Origin: Ziziphus jujuba
Taxonomy: Eukaryota > Streptophyta > Magnoliopsida > Rosales > Rhamnaceae
Direction of reading: 5' to 3'
Assembly (NCBI RefSeq): GCF_031755915.1
Contig: NC_083387.1
Location: 7,384,501-7,448,500, forward strand
DNA: 64,000 nucleotides
Below, piece by piece: positions 1 through 11,779 of this stretch. How positions within the stretch are numbered: the stretch's first letter is position 1; every line of letters starts with the position of its first letter. Made by a program: the position numbers and the translations under genes. The notes under the pieces were generated by a model. It was not told where the DNA came from, did no database searches, and saw only the letters and a program-made list of their open reading frames with translations.

Positions 1-39
1 TATAGTGTCCTGGGGTGGTTCCTTATCAGATTTCTTCAT
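1..39 (-). CDS. possible 5' end of a gene running off the left edge
   Basis: Read on the minus strand, an ATG at 39 opens 13 codons (MKKSDKEPPQDTI) that continue past the window edge. Upstream, a poly-T tract ending in TTTAG (about 137-160) looks like a 3' splice site. A GTAAGT at 405-410 follows a GA-rich stretch (411-485) that resembles a plant 5' UTR exon. The picture is a UTR exon, a ~270 bp leader intron and a coding exon. I do not recognise the protein from 13 residues, and the start codon choice is unproven. Confidence 0.35.
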   Translation of the reverse strand, partial: MKKSDKEPPQDTI

Positions 40-138
40 TGTGAGATCAGCACAGACGATAGGAGAATTATCTTGTGCAATTCTTGAAGGTTATTTGCCT
101 TAATTCCTCTTTCTCTGTACTCACCAAAGGATTTCACT

Positions 139-169
<31 letters not shown>

Positions 170-415
170 CCCAGTAAGAACTTCAAATCTGATTTTGACA
201 GCTGCATACAAACAAACAATAGGTGGGTTTGAAAAGAGAAATAGAGAAATGATTACCAAAAGAAGAATTAAAAATAGAGAAGGATTACCAGGAGAAGGAT
301 CAAAGTTTGTGATAAATGAAAATGAAGAACGTGAACAAACCCAACAAATAATCTCAAATAAACCTAACTCTTGAACTAAAACCCAAAAATTTCAACAAGA
401 TAAACTTACCAATGA

Positions 416-439
416 TTGAGAGAGAGAGAGAGAGAGAGA
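416..439. repeat. (GA)n microsatellite
   Basis: A run of GA dinucleotides. On the minus strand it is a CT run just inside the putative 5' UTR exon of the edge gene, a common place for such tracts in plant leaders. Confidence 0.9.
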
Positions 440-990
440 AGAGATCTTAGAGCTGTTTTGTCTTCCTCTTTTCTTCATAGTTCGTTCTGGTTCAAGGGAA
501 AAATGGACAATTTTTCTTCTATTTTTCTTTTGATATTTGAAAAGGATACTTTAGAAATATTAAAAAATAAGAGGGCAAAAGAAAAAGATTGAAAACCGAG
601 TGGGTAAATTTCCTTAAGGGTCTTCCAATAGGGGTATTGGACCAAATTCCCCTATTTTTTAAGGACACTACATGGAACATGGGCCTTAGAACCAAAAATC
701 AATCCTGTATCCAATTACCATCTTATAGATTTTATATTAATATTATTATTAATATATATAAATATATTTATTATTTGTCCATATTATCTTTTACAAGCTT
801 TTGTGGGTGTTTATATAAACTGTTTTATTTTTGTGATTTATTATATTCTTTCTTTTAAAGCTTTTTTTATTATTTTTAAATTATGTATTATTCTTATGCT
901 CCTCATCCTTGCAACCATTTTATATATTATTTTTTATTATAATATTTCTAATGCTATCTTTGGCATGGGATTTGGTTCCAGAAAATGATT

Positions 991-1171
991 ATTGAGATGG
1001 ATTCTGCTATGGTGGTCGATTCGGTGAAGAATGGAGCTCCTAAGATGCATTCCTCTTTTGGTTTAATTGTTCGGTGCAAGAATTTACTTACTTCGGATTT
1101 GTAATTTGACTTACATCACTTTCTTTGGAAAATGTAACGAAGTGGCCGATGCTTTGGCCAACTTTGGTCTA
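991..1171 (+). pseudogene. LINE-type RNase H (RVT_3) fragment
   Basis: The forward frame opens with IEMDSAMVVDSVKNG and, after frame breaks, ends with NEVADALANFGL. This is the E-x-DS...VV...G start and the N-x-VADxLA end of the RNase H-like domain found at the C terminus of plant non-LTR retrotransposons. An internal stop follows the LLTSDL stretch and part of the middle is missing. It is a dead fragment with no neighbouring reverse transcriptase. Isolated RVT_3 domain genes also exist, so the exact source is open. Confidence 0.6.
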
Positions 1172-1242
1172 AATTGTGTATTAATATAACAAGTTTACTT
1201 AGAGAAGTTAGTAGGCCAAAAAAAACCAAAAATGTATAAGTT

Positions 1243-1273
1243 TGTATTATTATTATTATTATTATTATTATTT
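1243..1273. repeat. (TAT)n microsatellite
   Basis: About ten TAT triplets just before the 3' end of the inverted PPR fragment. Confidence 0.9.
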
Positions 1274-1295
1274 TGAAACACAAGAAATATGCAAA

Positions 1296-1735
1296 ACAAT
1301 GAATATGCCGAAAGGCTATTTAACTCCTCCCTCAAACAAAACCACCTAGTTTTGAATTCTACTCCCGATTTACGAAATGTAATCCATTTAACAAAATCTT
1401 ATAATTTTCTCACCCATCAAGCCATCCCTCTTTCTGAACTCATCAAGCAGAGTACAAGCTTCACCTCCCCTCTCAATTCTCATCCCCACACAAATCCTTC
1501 GCGCGCGCAATGTTCTATAAGTCAATGAATAAGGGGACAAAGAATTACCCAGCATATCAAAAACAACCTCAATTGCTTCTTCAAATCTCCTCTCTATAGC
1601 CAAACTGCATATCACAATCATATATGTACTACCGCTAGGAACCAAATCTTTCTTCCTCATTTCCTTAAACCAGACCAATCCTTCCCTTCTCATAGAATCC
1701 CGTTTCTATATAACCATTGGATAGCAATGCCAAAC
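1296..1735 (-). pseudogene. inverted partial copy of the PPR gene at 37.3-38.6 kb
   Basis: The minus strand reads MRKKDLVPSGSTYMIVICSL, EEAIEVVFDMLGNSLSP and LLDEFRKRDGLMGEK, which match the last ~110 codons of the intact PPR gene almost residue for residue. The match continues about 80 bp past the stop into the 3' UTR. Differences include a deletion in the WFKEMRKK region, an insertion giving RARRICVGMRIERGG where the source has LEGLCKDERGD, and a lost base that shifts the frame at the end. There is no start codon or promoter. Because UTR was copied and no poly-A tail is evident, a DNA-level duplication is more likely than retroposition. Confidence 0.85.
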
Positions 1736-2271
1736 ACGGGATAATGATATTACTGTCCAATCATACTCGCTTGTTCAGCCTCCTCACTGGCTTTTCACTC
1801 AAGTAGATTTTAACGAGGCCCGCTGGGCATTTTCTGTTTTGGTTGCCCACTCTATGGTTTGTATGTATTCCTTTTTAATAATCATTTTTTGTATAATTCT
1901 TTTGTATTTACCCATTGACTTGTTTGTGCTAAGGATTTATCAGTTGTCATCATAGTTGGGATTTTTTTCCCTTTCTTTTCCCCTTATTGTTTCAGATTAT
2001 TATTATTATTGCTAAGAATTGTAGCATTATCATTAAGGAACATTTTGTCATATATTCTTGTTTCGCTTGGACAGCTTTCATATTTTTCCTTTGTTGTCCA
2101 TCTTCTTCTTCTTCTTATTCTGGCATCCAGTAAAAAAAATAAAAAATAAAAAATAAAAAAAATCCAAGTAATCTACTCCCGAAAGACAAACATGGGATTC
2201 TACATGCTTGTGTTTGTATTTCGAAATACAGAAAATTTCATCAAGACGAGGATACCTTTTAGACTTTGATT

Positions 2272-2395
2272 AGTAAAACATTTAGGAGGGACTATCGCCA
2301 ACGATACGAGCGAAACAAAGCGGTAGTTCAGTAAAACATTTATTACGTAGGAGGCACTATCGCCAACGATACTAGCGAAACAAAATGGTAGTTCG
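2272..2395. repeat. two-copy tandem repeat of ~60 bp
   Basis: Two adjacent units (2272-2330, 2331-2395) share AACATTT, then GGAGG followed by ACTATCGCCAACGATAC and GCGAAACAAA. The second unit has a 7-8 bp insertion. It lies just outside the left edge of the duplicated F-box segment. Confidence 0.8.
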
Positions 2396-2815
2396 ATGAA
2401 AATACATTCTGAGCATGAAGTCCTGCCAATCGATTAAGGCACTTGATTTTACCACCTGTATTCCTTATCATAAATAAACATTTTTACTGAGTTATTTCAA
2501 TTTAAATTAACGACAAATTCATATACACTCTTTATGCATGGACAAAAATTCCAACCCTTTTCAACCGATTTATATAAAATATAAAAACATTTTTTTTTTT
2601 TTGGGTAAATATCATATAGACACATTTGTTACTAAACAAACTGTAAATATAATATTGTCAGCCAAAAAAAAAAAACTGCTAAATATAACGTTGTCAAAGA
2701 GGAAAAGACACTGAAAAGCCAAAAGGAAATATCATCTTAAATAAATAAATGAATATATTCATATTATACAATTAATTATAAAAAATAAAAAAATTAAATT
2801 ACAGTTACATCAATC

Positions 2816-3968
2816 TCATAACGTATTTGAGTTTTTAATAGCTGGGCACAAGCTAGACTTTTTTGCGGTGATGCTGTTTTGATCACCGAACATCAAAATG
2901 TCATATTCCCAGTAATGCCATGGAATGCGAACATGTATGATTAGCTTTTCAAGTAAAATAGCGGCTCCAACTAAATACAAGATAAACTCCACTTGACTTC
3001 TAAAACCGGTAAAACCAAAAACTCCAAAACTTTGAGATATTTATGTGAATGTCTAATGTTGGCCTTCACTTTGCTAAGAATATCTTCATCCTTCCACTGT
3101 TACAAAAACAAAATGATAAATAGAATTACTTATGATAACATGATTTTATCCAAACTATCAGTCTAAAAGTAGTATATATCTAAACTATCAATGTAAAAGT
3201 AGTATATAATACCTCAAAGTCGATAAGTCTAGGGCTATGATGATTCTTCGTATGAGAGCTGCCACAAAGACATATGACAATAATTTCAGTTAAACAGGAA
3301 AATAATTCTTAATAAGATTTATTATTTAAGTTTTTCAAAAGCAAGTATTATGTTTATAAAATTAAGGGTAAATTTCCTTTTGATTTTTTAGTTATGGTTT
3401 TATCATAAATACATTTAAATCCCACATTTTTTAAAATCAACATTAAGCTACCTTTAGTTTTCTATATCTATCAAAATAGACCTAATTGTCTACAGTAAAG
3501 TTAGAAATCAGCATTTTAAGATTGAATAATATTGTGGGAATAAAATTGTAATATTTAACTAAGGAACTGTAAATGAAATTTTTCCTAAAGTTAATTTTCA
3601 ACAATAGATTCATAAAAGATGCATTTTTTTTTTTAACCAGCATTGCATTGAAAATAATAATAACAAATATTTTGTAGTCCAAATTAATATGAAATATTAT
3701 ATTCTCATCATCTACAAACAAGCTAAAATCATTTATATAATTTATGGATCCACCTAGCATCTTTATATATCAAACAAAAAGTGCATATCATATATATCAT
3801 ATACATTAATAGTTTAAGCACTGACCTTGATTGACAAGGAGCTGCGTTTACCAAGGGACAAAGCCACAGGAAAGATTTTTCTATAAGACCTGGACAGTCT
3901 AATGACAACTCCAAATGCTCAAGATTAGTCAATTGATGAAATTGCTGGTTCATGTCATTTCTTTCCAT
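2816..3968 (-). pseudogene. F-box/FBD/LRR protein pseudogene
   Basis: On the minus strand, 3826-3968 reads LTNLEHLELSLDCPGLIEKS followed by LWLCPLVNAAP, a leucine-rich repeat typical of plant F-box/LRR proteins. After an AT-rich interval (a degenerate intron or insertion), 2816-3098 reads HKYLKVLEFL, then after a frameshift SQVEFILYLVGAAILLEKLI, which is the FBD domain that ends such proteins. The F-box is not present. Members act as SCF ubiquitin-ligase adaptors, but this copy is truncated and frameshifted. The family expands and decays rapidly in plants. Confidence 0.7.
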
Positions 3969-3969
3969 A

Positions 3970-6125
3970 AAAAATTTTCATTTATTTATTCATTCAATTT
4001 TATTTTAAAAATATAAAATGAACCTTTAAAAATAATTTGTCAAAAGAATTAAAAAATTTGTAGAAATACTTTGGTTAGAAAAAATATTTTTATTGAAAAA
4101 TATAAAATATTTTGAAAGCTTGTATAAATACTATACAGAATATTTTTATTTTCATTAATTAATTAAAAAAAAAGCCTAATTGTATGTAAGCAAGCATCTA
4201 ACCCTAGAAAAATAAAATAAAATAAACAAATAAATAAAAAAGAAGTCAATAAGTCCATCCTAAAACAAGCAGACTTTTTTGATGAACTTTCTAAGCAGAA
4301 GAAAGCACAAAGTCGTATCACAATAATTAGTTGTCATATGTTAATTAGTTGGCAAAAATAATTAAATTTGGTAGCCACATAGTAGTTTATCCTTAAAGTA
4401 ATGCATTAATTCCGAAGTTCAAATAATAACTCATATGGCGGTCTAAGAGAATGTATGGAAAATGTACATGATCTTTAGAAGAATTATTTATGCTTTGACT
4501 TTTGACCAACAACAATTAATGAATGATAAGCTAAAAGACAATTGAATTTCACAAAGAATAATCTTTTAAAAGATCTCAATATTCTATTTAATCAACAGAG
4601 GCCAAATTACATATATGCGATCGACGTTCTCCATTAGAACATGAATGGAGATTTTCAGTCTTATTTCATTTTTATTTTTATTTTTCTATTTTGTATTTAT
4701 TTATGTTGATATGAGATGGTATTACAGATGAACAATAATAAAATCAACAAAAAAAGAAAAAAATAAAAAAAGAAAAAAAGAAAAAAAGAAAAAAAGGGGA
4801 ATTGAAGACTTGGATCACATAATCGGAGATTGAGCCTATGGTTGGCAGGAAAGTGGCAGGCAGTGACGTCGTTTCACAAAACATTCAGCTTTACGCCAAT
4901 CAATAAGATTGATGTCTGGGTGACCCCCGTGGCACACCTGATCAACAACATTATCGGATTCATAATATTTATGTGAAAATATGTGAGGTGGGGGGAAAGA
5001 CCTCCATAAACTTTGGCTTTCATCAATTACAATCCGACTTTTCAGAATAGTTTCTCATCATTTGACAATTTTTTTTTTTTTTTTTGATAAAAATCATCAT
5101 TTGACAATTTGGTAATTCTGACAACGGGTACCCATTATTTCTCTAGTAATTTTCTATTAATTGAAAACATACCCAATTATCATCCAACTCAAGTAATTAA
5201 TAAGGTAAAAAAAAAAAAAAAAAAGGGAAAAAGTGAAATAAAGAAACTAAAATGAACTATCTTTCTTTTACATTCTCCAATCCTTCCTTAAGTACTGGAT
5301 AAGAAATTTACTCTCCTATCTTTTTCCATTCTCCACATTTTCACTTTTCTTTCATCAATAATCCCTCAGCCCAAACGCATACCAAGTATGGTGATAAATT
5401 CGTCCAACAAATATTGGGCTACCAATATTATTTTTGAAAGCTTGTATTACCCCCTAACCTTTGAATAGTGTCACATAAGATAAAATGTTAAAATCATTTA
5501 TTTTATAGTGTTAAAATCTGTGCCAAGCACGTGCTCCGCTTTTGACTATATGATTCTCTTTCGCCTCATCCATACCATCATCACTATCATTTCCACCGCC
5601 ACCATCACCTCCTCCTTCATATTCTGTCTCTGAAAATACTGATAGATTTTGTGGTTAATTGAGTCCATATATATGCATAATTAAAGTAAGGGATTTTTGT
5701 TAATTATGTTAACATCAAAACTGAAATCAATCAAAATAATTTTTGGTTGAATTGAATTTTCCTTTCTTCTTAGGTGCTCATACATAGGTGTGCGGAAAAA
5801 TAGTATATCTTAGAGAACTTATGAAATTTTCTTTCCTTTCTTCATATCCACAAAAGTAAATAAATAAATGTTAAAAAGAGTGCGACTTTGAGTGGATTTT
5901 CTTTTCTCAGAGAATTTTCTTCACGGTTTTAGGCTTTCATAGAAGGACAAAGCACCTCCACCATATTCCAATCCCTTCAAATTTGAGTGTCAAGTAGAAG
6001 AAGAAGGCACTCACTCATGTTGAACCCTTTGTTTTAATTTTTTTTTATTTTTTAGTATTTTTAAGTCATTAAAATTTCTAATTTTTGCTATAGACATTTG
6101 TGGTAAACAATAATTAATTGATCCA
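3970..6125. other. AT-rich stretch without a recognisable gene
   Basis: No coding region is supported. It holds an A-rich microsatellite (AAAAAG-type, 4749-4797) and poly-A/T tracts at 5071-5086 and 5206-5224. A short minus-strand frame near 5560-5630 would encode an acidic Gly/Asp-rich peptide after a CAG, possibly an exon remnant but too short to assign. The whole stretch is missing from segment copy 2. Confidence 0.5.
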
Positions 6126-6895
6126 TTGGAATAATAATTGTAGAGTGGGAATTTCGTGATGAGCAATATAATTAGATAATTTACCTAATTTATTTTTGAA
6201 TTTTGAAGCAAAAGGGGTGCACATGAATGACACATACCATTTAACATCAAGAAATAAACGGCGTTAATATTTTGTCCTTATGTGATACCATTTCTAAAGG
6301 TTAGGAGGTAAAGATACTAAACACAAACGTTCGGTGGCAAACTGTGAAACATCAAAAAGGTATTCGTGCAAAAAATCTTATTCTAATTGTTTTTTTTTTT
6401 TTTGGCGAAGATTTTAAATTGTTTATTTTATTTTATTTTAAGGAATCAAATATTCTTACTAGTTCTTTTTTTAGAGAAAAATATTCTAACTAGTTTGAAA
6501 ATGGCATAACAAACAAAGATTGGCTTTACTATATGTTTGTATTTTTTAAAATAAAAATTGAAAACAATTTACGTTATTTTATATTAGTGTCACTGAAAAA
6601 TTTTTCTGGTCCGTCACTATCATTGGGTTAACCTACTGAATTCAAAATTTACACAAATTAACATTAATAAATTAAATTATTGCATAAAGAATAAAAATAG
6701 TAATCCATAAATGTATAATTTACTATATTATAATGTAAAGAAAATAATGTTTTATTAAATGTATTAAACAGACTCGTTTAACGTAAATATTAAATAGATA
6801 TCTGACACAATTAATCAATTTAAACGATGGATTGACAAAACACAACTAATTAAAATGAATTGCCAACTAATATAAAAAAAAATAAAGAAAATTGA

Positions 6896-7890
6896 ATTGC
6901 CTCCTCTAGCAGTTAGTTCTAAATATTATTGGTTAGCAGTTAATTCTAGTGTCCAATATTATTCATGCTAGCAGTTAGCACTTTTCTTTATATAACCTAA
7001 ATATTATTAGTTGGCAACTTTCCTTGTTGGAAAACTAATTCAAAGTGCTCTAAGTTTTTACATTTAACAATTTTTTAATAGCCCTAGAAAACATGATAAG
7101 TTTACACATCTGCATAGTTGCAGGACACGTTCTTATCTAATTGAACTTGATGGAAAAAGAATTAAACTACAAATCTGGGTTATAGTTGGTCAACAACGCT
7201 CCAGAACAATTATAAGAGATGACAAGATCTGATGTTAAAGGGTGGCCCCTTATTTAGGATAAGCCCAGTGTAGTTGGATGTATATATTGCAACCTTTTTA
7301 AGTGCAATTTTTTTTTTTTTTTTCATTTTTAAAAGTGCATTATGAAATTTTTTTTTTCTTTTTTATATTGGAAAGTTGGTAAATCTAGAAGTGCATGCTA
7401 GATATGTGAGGTTTATGCTCGTTTGTTTGTTTTTTCTGTTTACTTTTCATTAATAACTGATTTGAGTATTATTTTTAAACTGATCGTGAAGCTATTTTTG
7501 TCTTTTTCTAGGCTTTTGTGTGCTTGTGCTTGTGCATCTTTACGACATGCTTCTTCTCTAATTTGGTTTCTGCAGAGATTACTTCTCAGTTTTCTTTTCT
7601 TCTTTCCTTCTTGGTGTTGGTGGAGTGGAGTTTTCTAGTTGGTAATACATTCGCTATAGGGCTATAGCTGTTTTACATATTTTGTTTCTTGTACAACAAT
7701 TCATGTATTTTGTTCGAACAATATACAAGGTGAAGAAACATGTTTAGAAATAAAGATAGGTTCGACTAGAATCTTAAGTAGAAATTGATCTATGGTGTTA
7801 TGCAAGTTTCCCCAAAACAAAAAGGACTTGTGATGAAATGGACATCCTACTTGTTGAACAGGTAACCTTCTTAATGTCTTTTTCAAATAT
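6896..7890. other. intergenic, no gene seen
   Basis: AT-rich sequence with poly-T tracts (7308-7323, 7349-7357). The plus-strand frame at 7423-7638 is hydrophobic, T-rich low-complexity and not credible as a protein. It ends at the left terminus of the CACTA element. Confidence 0.5.
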
Positions 7891-8039
7891 CACTACTAGA
7901 ATTGCATTGATAAATGACGCAATAAATACATCGCATAAAATAAATAACGACATATTGCACGAAGTCGCCCAACGTCCTGTCGCTAAATCCATAAGACAAC
8001 AAGCGACGCAGTATAAGAGTCGTCTATCTTTTAGTTTTT

Positions 8040-8450
8040 AGCGACAAATATTGACTTTTAGCAACACATTCTATTAATCCACTTATAGTGACTCTTATTT
8101 AGCGACGATTTACAACAATGTCGCTAAAGATATATTAGCGACTGTTTCATATAAAGTCGCTAAATATATTAGTCACTAATGAGTCGTCTATTTAGCGACA
8201 CATTAATAGAGTCGCCTATCTAGCGACGTATTAATAGAATTGACTATTTAACGACGCATTAATAGTTTTAGCGACGCATTAATAGAGTCGCCTATTTAGC
8301 GACGCATTAATAGAGTCGCCTATCTAGCAACGTATTAATAGAATTGACTATTTAGTGACGCATTAATAGTTTTAGCGACGCATTAATAGAGTCGCCTATT
8401 TAGCGACGCATCGACACTTTTAGCAACGCATTATTTATTAATGCGTCGCC
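8040..8450. repeat. CACTA left subterminal repeat block
   Basis: Dense direct repeats of a 20-30 bp unit built on TTTAGCGACGCATTAATAG and AGTCGCCTAT, with 5-10% variation between units. These are probable transposase-binding sites. The right subterminal block (about 13240-13400) has the same vocabulary, inverted, at lower density. Confidence 0.8.
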
Positions 8451-8981
8451 CCTTTTTTTTAAAATTTTTTTTTTTTAATTTTGTGAAAAGTGATTAAAAT
8501 AGTAAAAATATAAAAATAATTAAAATACAAAAAAACGAAAACTAGCTTCATCCAAAATAATTAGAATATAAAAATTTAAAATAAATATTTTGTCATAACA
8601 AATTAATTATCAAATAAATTAAATATCATCTCATTGACATATTTTTACATAATTTGTAAGCTATTGTATTTTTCATAACAAATTTAATATTAATTAAACT
8701 TCCATGAATGCATACTCATTGAGATGGAAGTTGACGTCCTCTTGTTGACAATAGTACACCCTCATACTGCATATGGAAAAATTAAAAAAGTTATTAACAC
8801 TTATGCAAAATAAATAAAATATTAATTATTATTAAATTTGTAATTTAGTAAATGAAAATTTAAAGAATATTACCATTGTTCTTAAGATTTGACGAGGCAC
8901 ATTTCGCCCCTCACAGTCGTTACAAATATAGTCACTCTCACATTCATCCTCATTATCATTTTCATCGATACTTGGCAACTA

Positions 8982-9116
8982 TATGACAGATGGATTGTGA
9001 GCCATCGTAATATCTCCAAGAACATCTTCTTCAACAAAAGTACGATGTTGTGGTGAAGTTAAAACAATAGACCATCTTGAATCAAGTTGATCTTCAACAT
9101 AAAATATTTGTTGAAC
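8982..9116 (-). pseudogene. DUF4216-like remnant of a CACTA transposase-associated exon
   Basis: The minus strand reads QIFYVEDQLDSRWSIVLTSP in a 45-codon frame closed by TAG at 8979-8981. The F-YV-D-LDSRWS-VVL signature belongs to the DUF4216 domain found next to TNP2-type transposases. An acidic DENDNEDECESD stretch follows downstream, as is usual for that protein tail. The upstream catalytic exons are absent, so the element cannot encode its own transposase. Confidence 0.7.
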
Positions 9117-10454
9117 TTAGCAAAACAATGTCAAGCAATATCACAAACAAAATTTCTACAAAAGTAAAATTAATAAAACCCAACAAACCTAACCTGCAGT
9201 TAAAATGAAAAAAAAAAAAAAAAAACAACCCACCTCATGTTCTGCCAATCACAAAGAAAAAAGAAACTCACCTAAACGATGGAAACAAAGAAAGAAGAAA
9301 CCCAGAAAATCATGAGGGCAACACAGAGAAATCCAGCTTCCTAGCCGACGACAACGTAGGCAAATGAAAAATGAAACCCGAAATATCTCACTCTTCAAGT
9401 CTCTCTTAGATTGCTTCCAAATCTAATATCTATTAGGTAGCGTACTTGATATAGTTTTAAAAAAGAAAAAAAGGGATTTAAAGGAGCGCGTAAAAATTTT
9501 AAAATAGGCCAAAAATTTTCAAAAAATGGCAAAAACGCGCATTTTCTCCCAATTGCATTTTTTTTTCTTTGATTAATTTTTTATTTTTCATCTACAAATA
9601 AAAACTGAAAATATTTCTTAAAAATGCGAAGCAAAATATCGCAGATTACTGTTTATTTTTCTGTTTTTCAAGTACACCTTTATTCTTTATAAAATTTGCA
9701 TGTCTTTCAAAATTTTTGTGTTTTTTAATTGAGAGAACATGTGACGTATTCTCTTCAAGAAGGGTCGCCTATTCTTGAATTTTGGGATCAAGTGACTCAT
9801 TATGGTCGAACAACATTGCCTGTTTCATTTTTTATATTTTCTTTATAATATTTAAGTAATTTTTTAATTGTTCATCTACAAATATATTCATGTAACAATC
9901 CAATGAACATAAATTCCATTAATCTAAAAATATAAAATAGTTTTGTCAATGGTCTTCTCAGTTATTCACATATATGTGTATAGACGAGACACAAAATATC
10001 TCAAGACCAAATTTGAGATAGGGTATCGAATATAAAATTCTAATTCAACAGGTATTTATTGACCAATTTATCTACATAAGTATGTTAAATGAGCTTAACT
10101 TTCATGTGTTTGTGGTCAATGATAGTTTACTTGTTTTAAAAAATTGAAAGTCTATTAAATTGCTTTTTTTTTTTAAATAAAAAATAATTGAAGGAACAGG
10201 CGTCGCAATTCAATTAAAATGCGTCACCTATTCCATGTTTTTTTTTTAATCTTTAATTAGTTTTGTTGATTGCTCATCTACAAATTAAAAAAAAAAAAGC
10301 ATATTTGCAAATTAAAAAATTACTAAAAACAATTTTCAAATTGAAAAAAAGGTTAAAATTGGTTGGATGAAACGCGACGCAGTTGTTGACAAATGCATCG
10401 CCTTTTTGTCTATTTAGCGACTCTTTCTTAAAAAACTGCATCGTCTAAAACTAT

Positions 10455-11770
10455 ATTATTACATCCAAGTGATTTGGCCTGGTGGTGTGGTGATTTCCTG
10501 AGAGTGTAGTAGGTTCTAGGTTCAATTCTTGTTATGGCCTTATTTTGATTTTATTTTTTTTTATGGATTTCTAAATGTTTAAACAAAAAAATTGAAATAA
10601 AATAAAAGGCGACGCATTTGTTGAAGAATGCGTCGCCTGTTCATATATTTGGCGACGCATTCTTTAAATAATGCTTCGCCTAATACTATATTAGCTAGTT
10701 TTTGTGTTGTATTAGTACATACAAGTTGTTTGGCCTGATGGTGTGGTGATTTCTTAATAGTGTAGGAGGTCCTGGGTTCAATTTTTGTTATGGCCCTATT
10801 TTGTTTTTATGGATTTCTAAATGTTTAAACAAAAAAATTGAAAAAATAAAATAAAAGGCGACGCATTTGTTGAAGAATGCGTCGCCTGTTCATATATTTG
10901 GCGACGCATTCTTTAAATAATGCTTTGTCTAACACTATATTAGCTAGTTTTTGTGTTGTATTAGTACATACAAATCGTTTGGCCTGATGGTGTGGTGATT
11001 TCTTGATAGTGTAGGAGGTCCTGGGTTCAATTTTTGTTATGGCCCTATTTTGTTTTTATTTTTTTGTGGGTTTCTAAATGTTTAAACAAAAAAATTGAAA
11101 AAAAAAAAACAAAAGAAAAAGTGACGCATTTGCGTCGCCTGTTCATTTATTTGGCGACGCATTTTTTAAATAATGCATCGTCTAACACTCTATTAGCTAA
11201 TTTTTATTGTATTAGTACATATAAATCATTTGGCCTGGTGGTGTGGTGATTTCTTGAGAGTATAGGAGGTTTTGGGTTCAATTCTTTAAATAATGTGTCG
11301 CCTAACACTATATTAGCTAGCTTTTGTTGTATTAGTACATACAAGTCATTTGGCTTGGTGATGTGGTGATTTCTTGAGAGTGTAAGAGGTCCTGGGTTTA
11401 ATTTTTGTTATGCCCTATTTTGATTTTTTTTTTTATGGGTTTTTAAATGTTTAAACAAAAAAATTTAAAAAAAAAAAAAACGACGACGCATTTGTTGAAG
11501 AATGAGACTCCTGCTCATCTATGTGGCGACGCATTCCTTAAATAATGCGTCGCCTAATACTATATTAGTTAATTTTTGTTCTATTATTAAATACAAGTCA
11601 CTTGGACTGGTGGTATGATGATTTTTTGAGAGTGTAGAAGGTCTTGGGTTCAATTCTTGTCATGGTCATATTTTGATTTTTTTTTTTTTTTATGGGTTTC
11701 TAAATATTTAAACAAAAAATTGGAAAAAAAAAAAAGAAAAGAAAAGGCGACGCATTGGTTGAAGAATGAT
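10455..11770. repeat. CACTA internal array A: ~250 bp units with tRNA-like boxes
   Basis: The marker TTGGCCTGGTGGTGTGGTG or a variant starts at 10474, 10730, 10979, 11230, 11350 and 11602, giving spacings of 256, 249, 251, 120 (internal deletion) and 252 bp. Each unit has a marker resembling a tRNA/SINE A box, GGGTTCAATTC about 40 bp later resembling a B box, an A-rich stretch, and a hairpin formed by GGCGACGCATT and AATGCGTCGCC. The spacing of the two boxes fits a captured tRNA-derived SINE head amplified inside the transposon. Whether Pol III uses it is unknown. Confidence 0.75.
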
Positions 11771-11779
11771 ACGTCGCCT

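Larger units (their letters stand above)
2475..6895. repeat. segmental duplication, copy 1
   Basis: Block 2475-3130 matches 18725-20510 and block 6126-6895 matches 20520-21355, in the same order and orientation, with scattered substitutions. The shared sequence carries the FBD part of an F-box pseudogene and an AT-rich flank. Copy 1 contains about 3 kb (3131-6125) absent from copy 2. Copy 1 has a single TCTTAAAT (2735-2742) exactly where copy 2 carries the hAT element, so it preserves the empty site. Confidence 0.85.

Noticed and set aside
7423..7638. Small membrane protein on the plus strand
   Set aside because: Hydrophobicity comes from T-rich sequence; no conserved feature or start context.
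8040..8450. CRISPR-like array of short repeats
   Set aside because: Repeats are contiguous and variable, with no unique spacers, in a plant nuclear transposon; they are CACTA subterminal repeats.
10474..11620. Possible functional tRNA genes at the TTGGCC...GGTTCAATTC motifs
   Set aside because: No cloverleaf with a paired acceptor stem can be drawn and the sequence repeats every ~250 bp inside a transposon; kept only as SINE-like promoter boxes.
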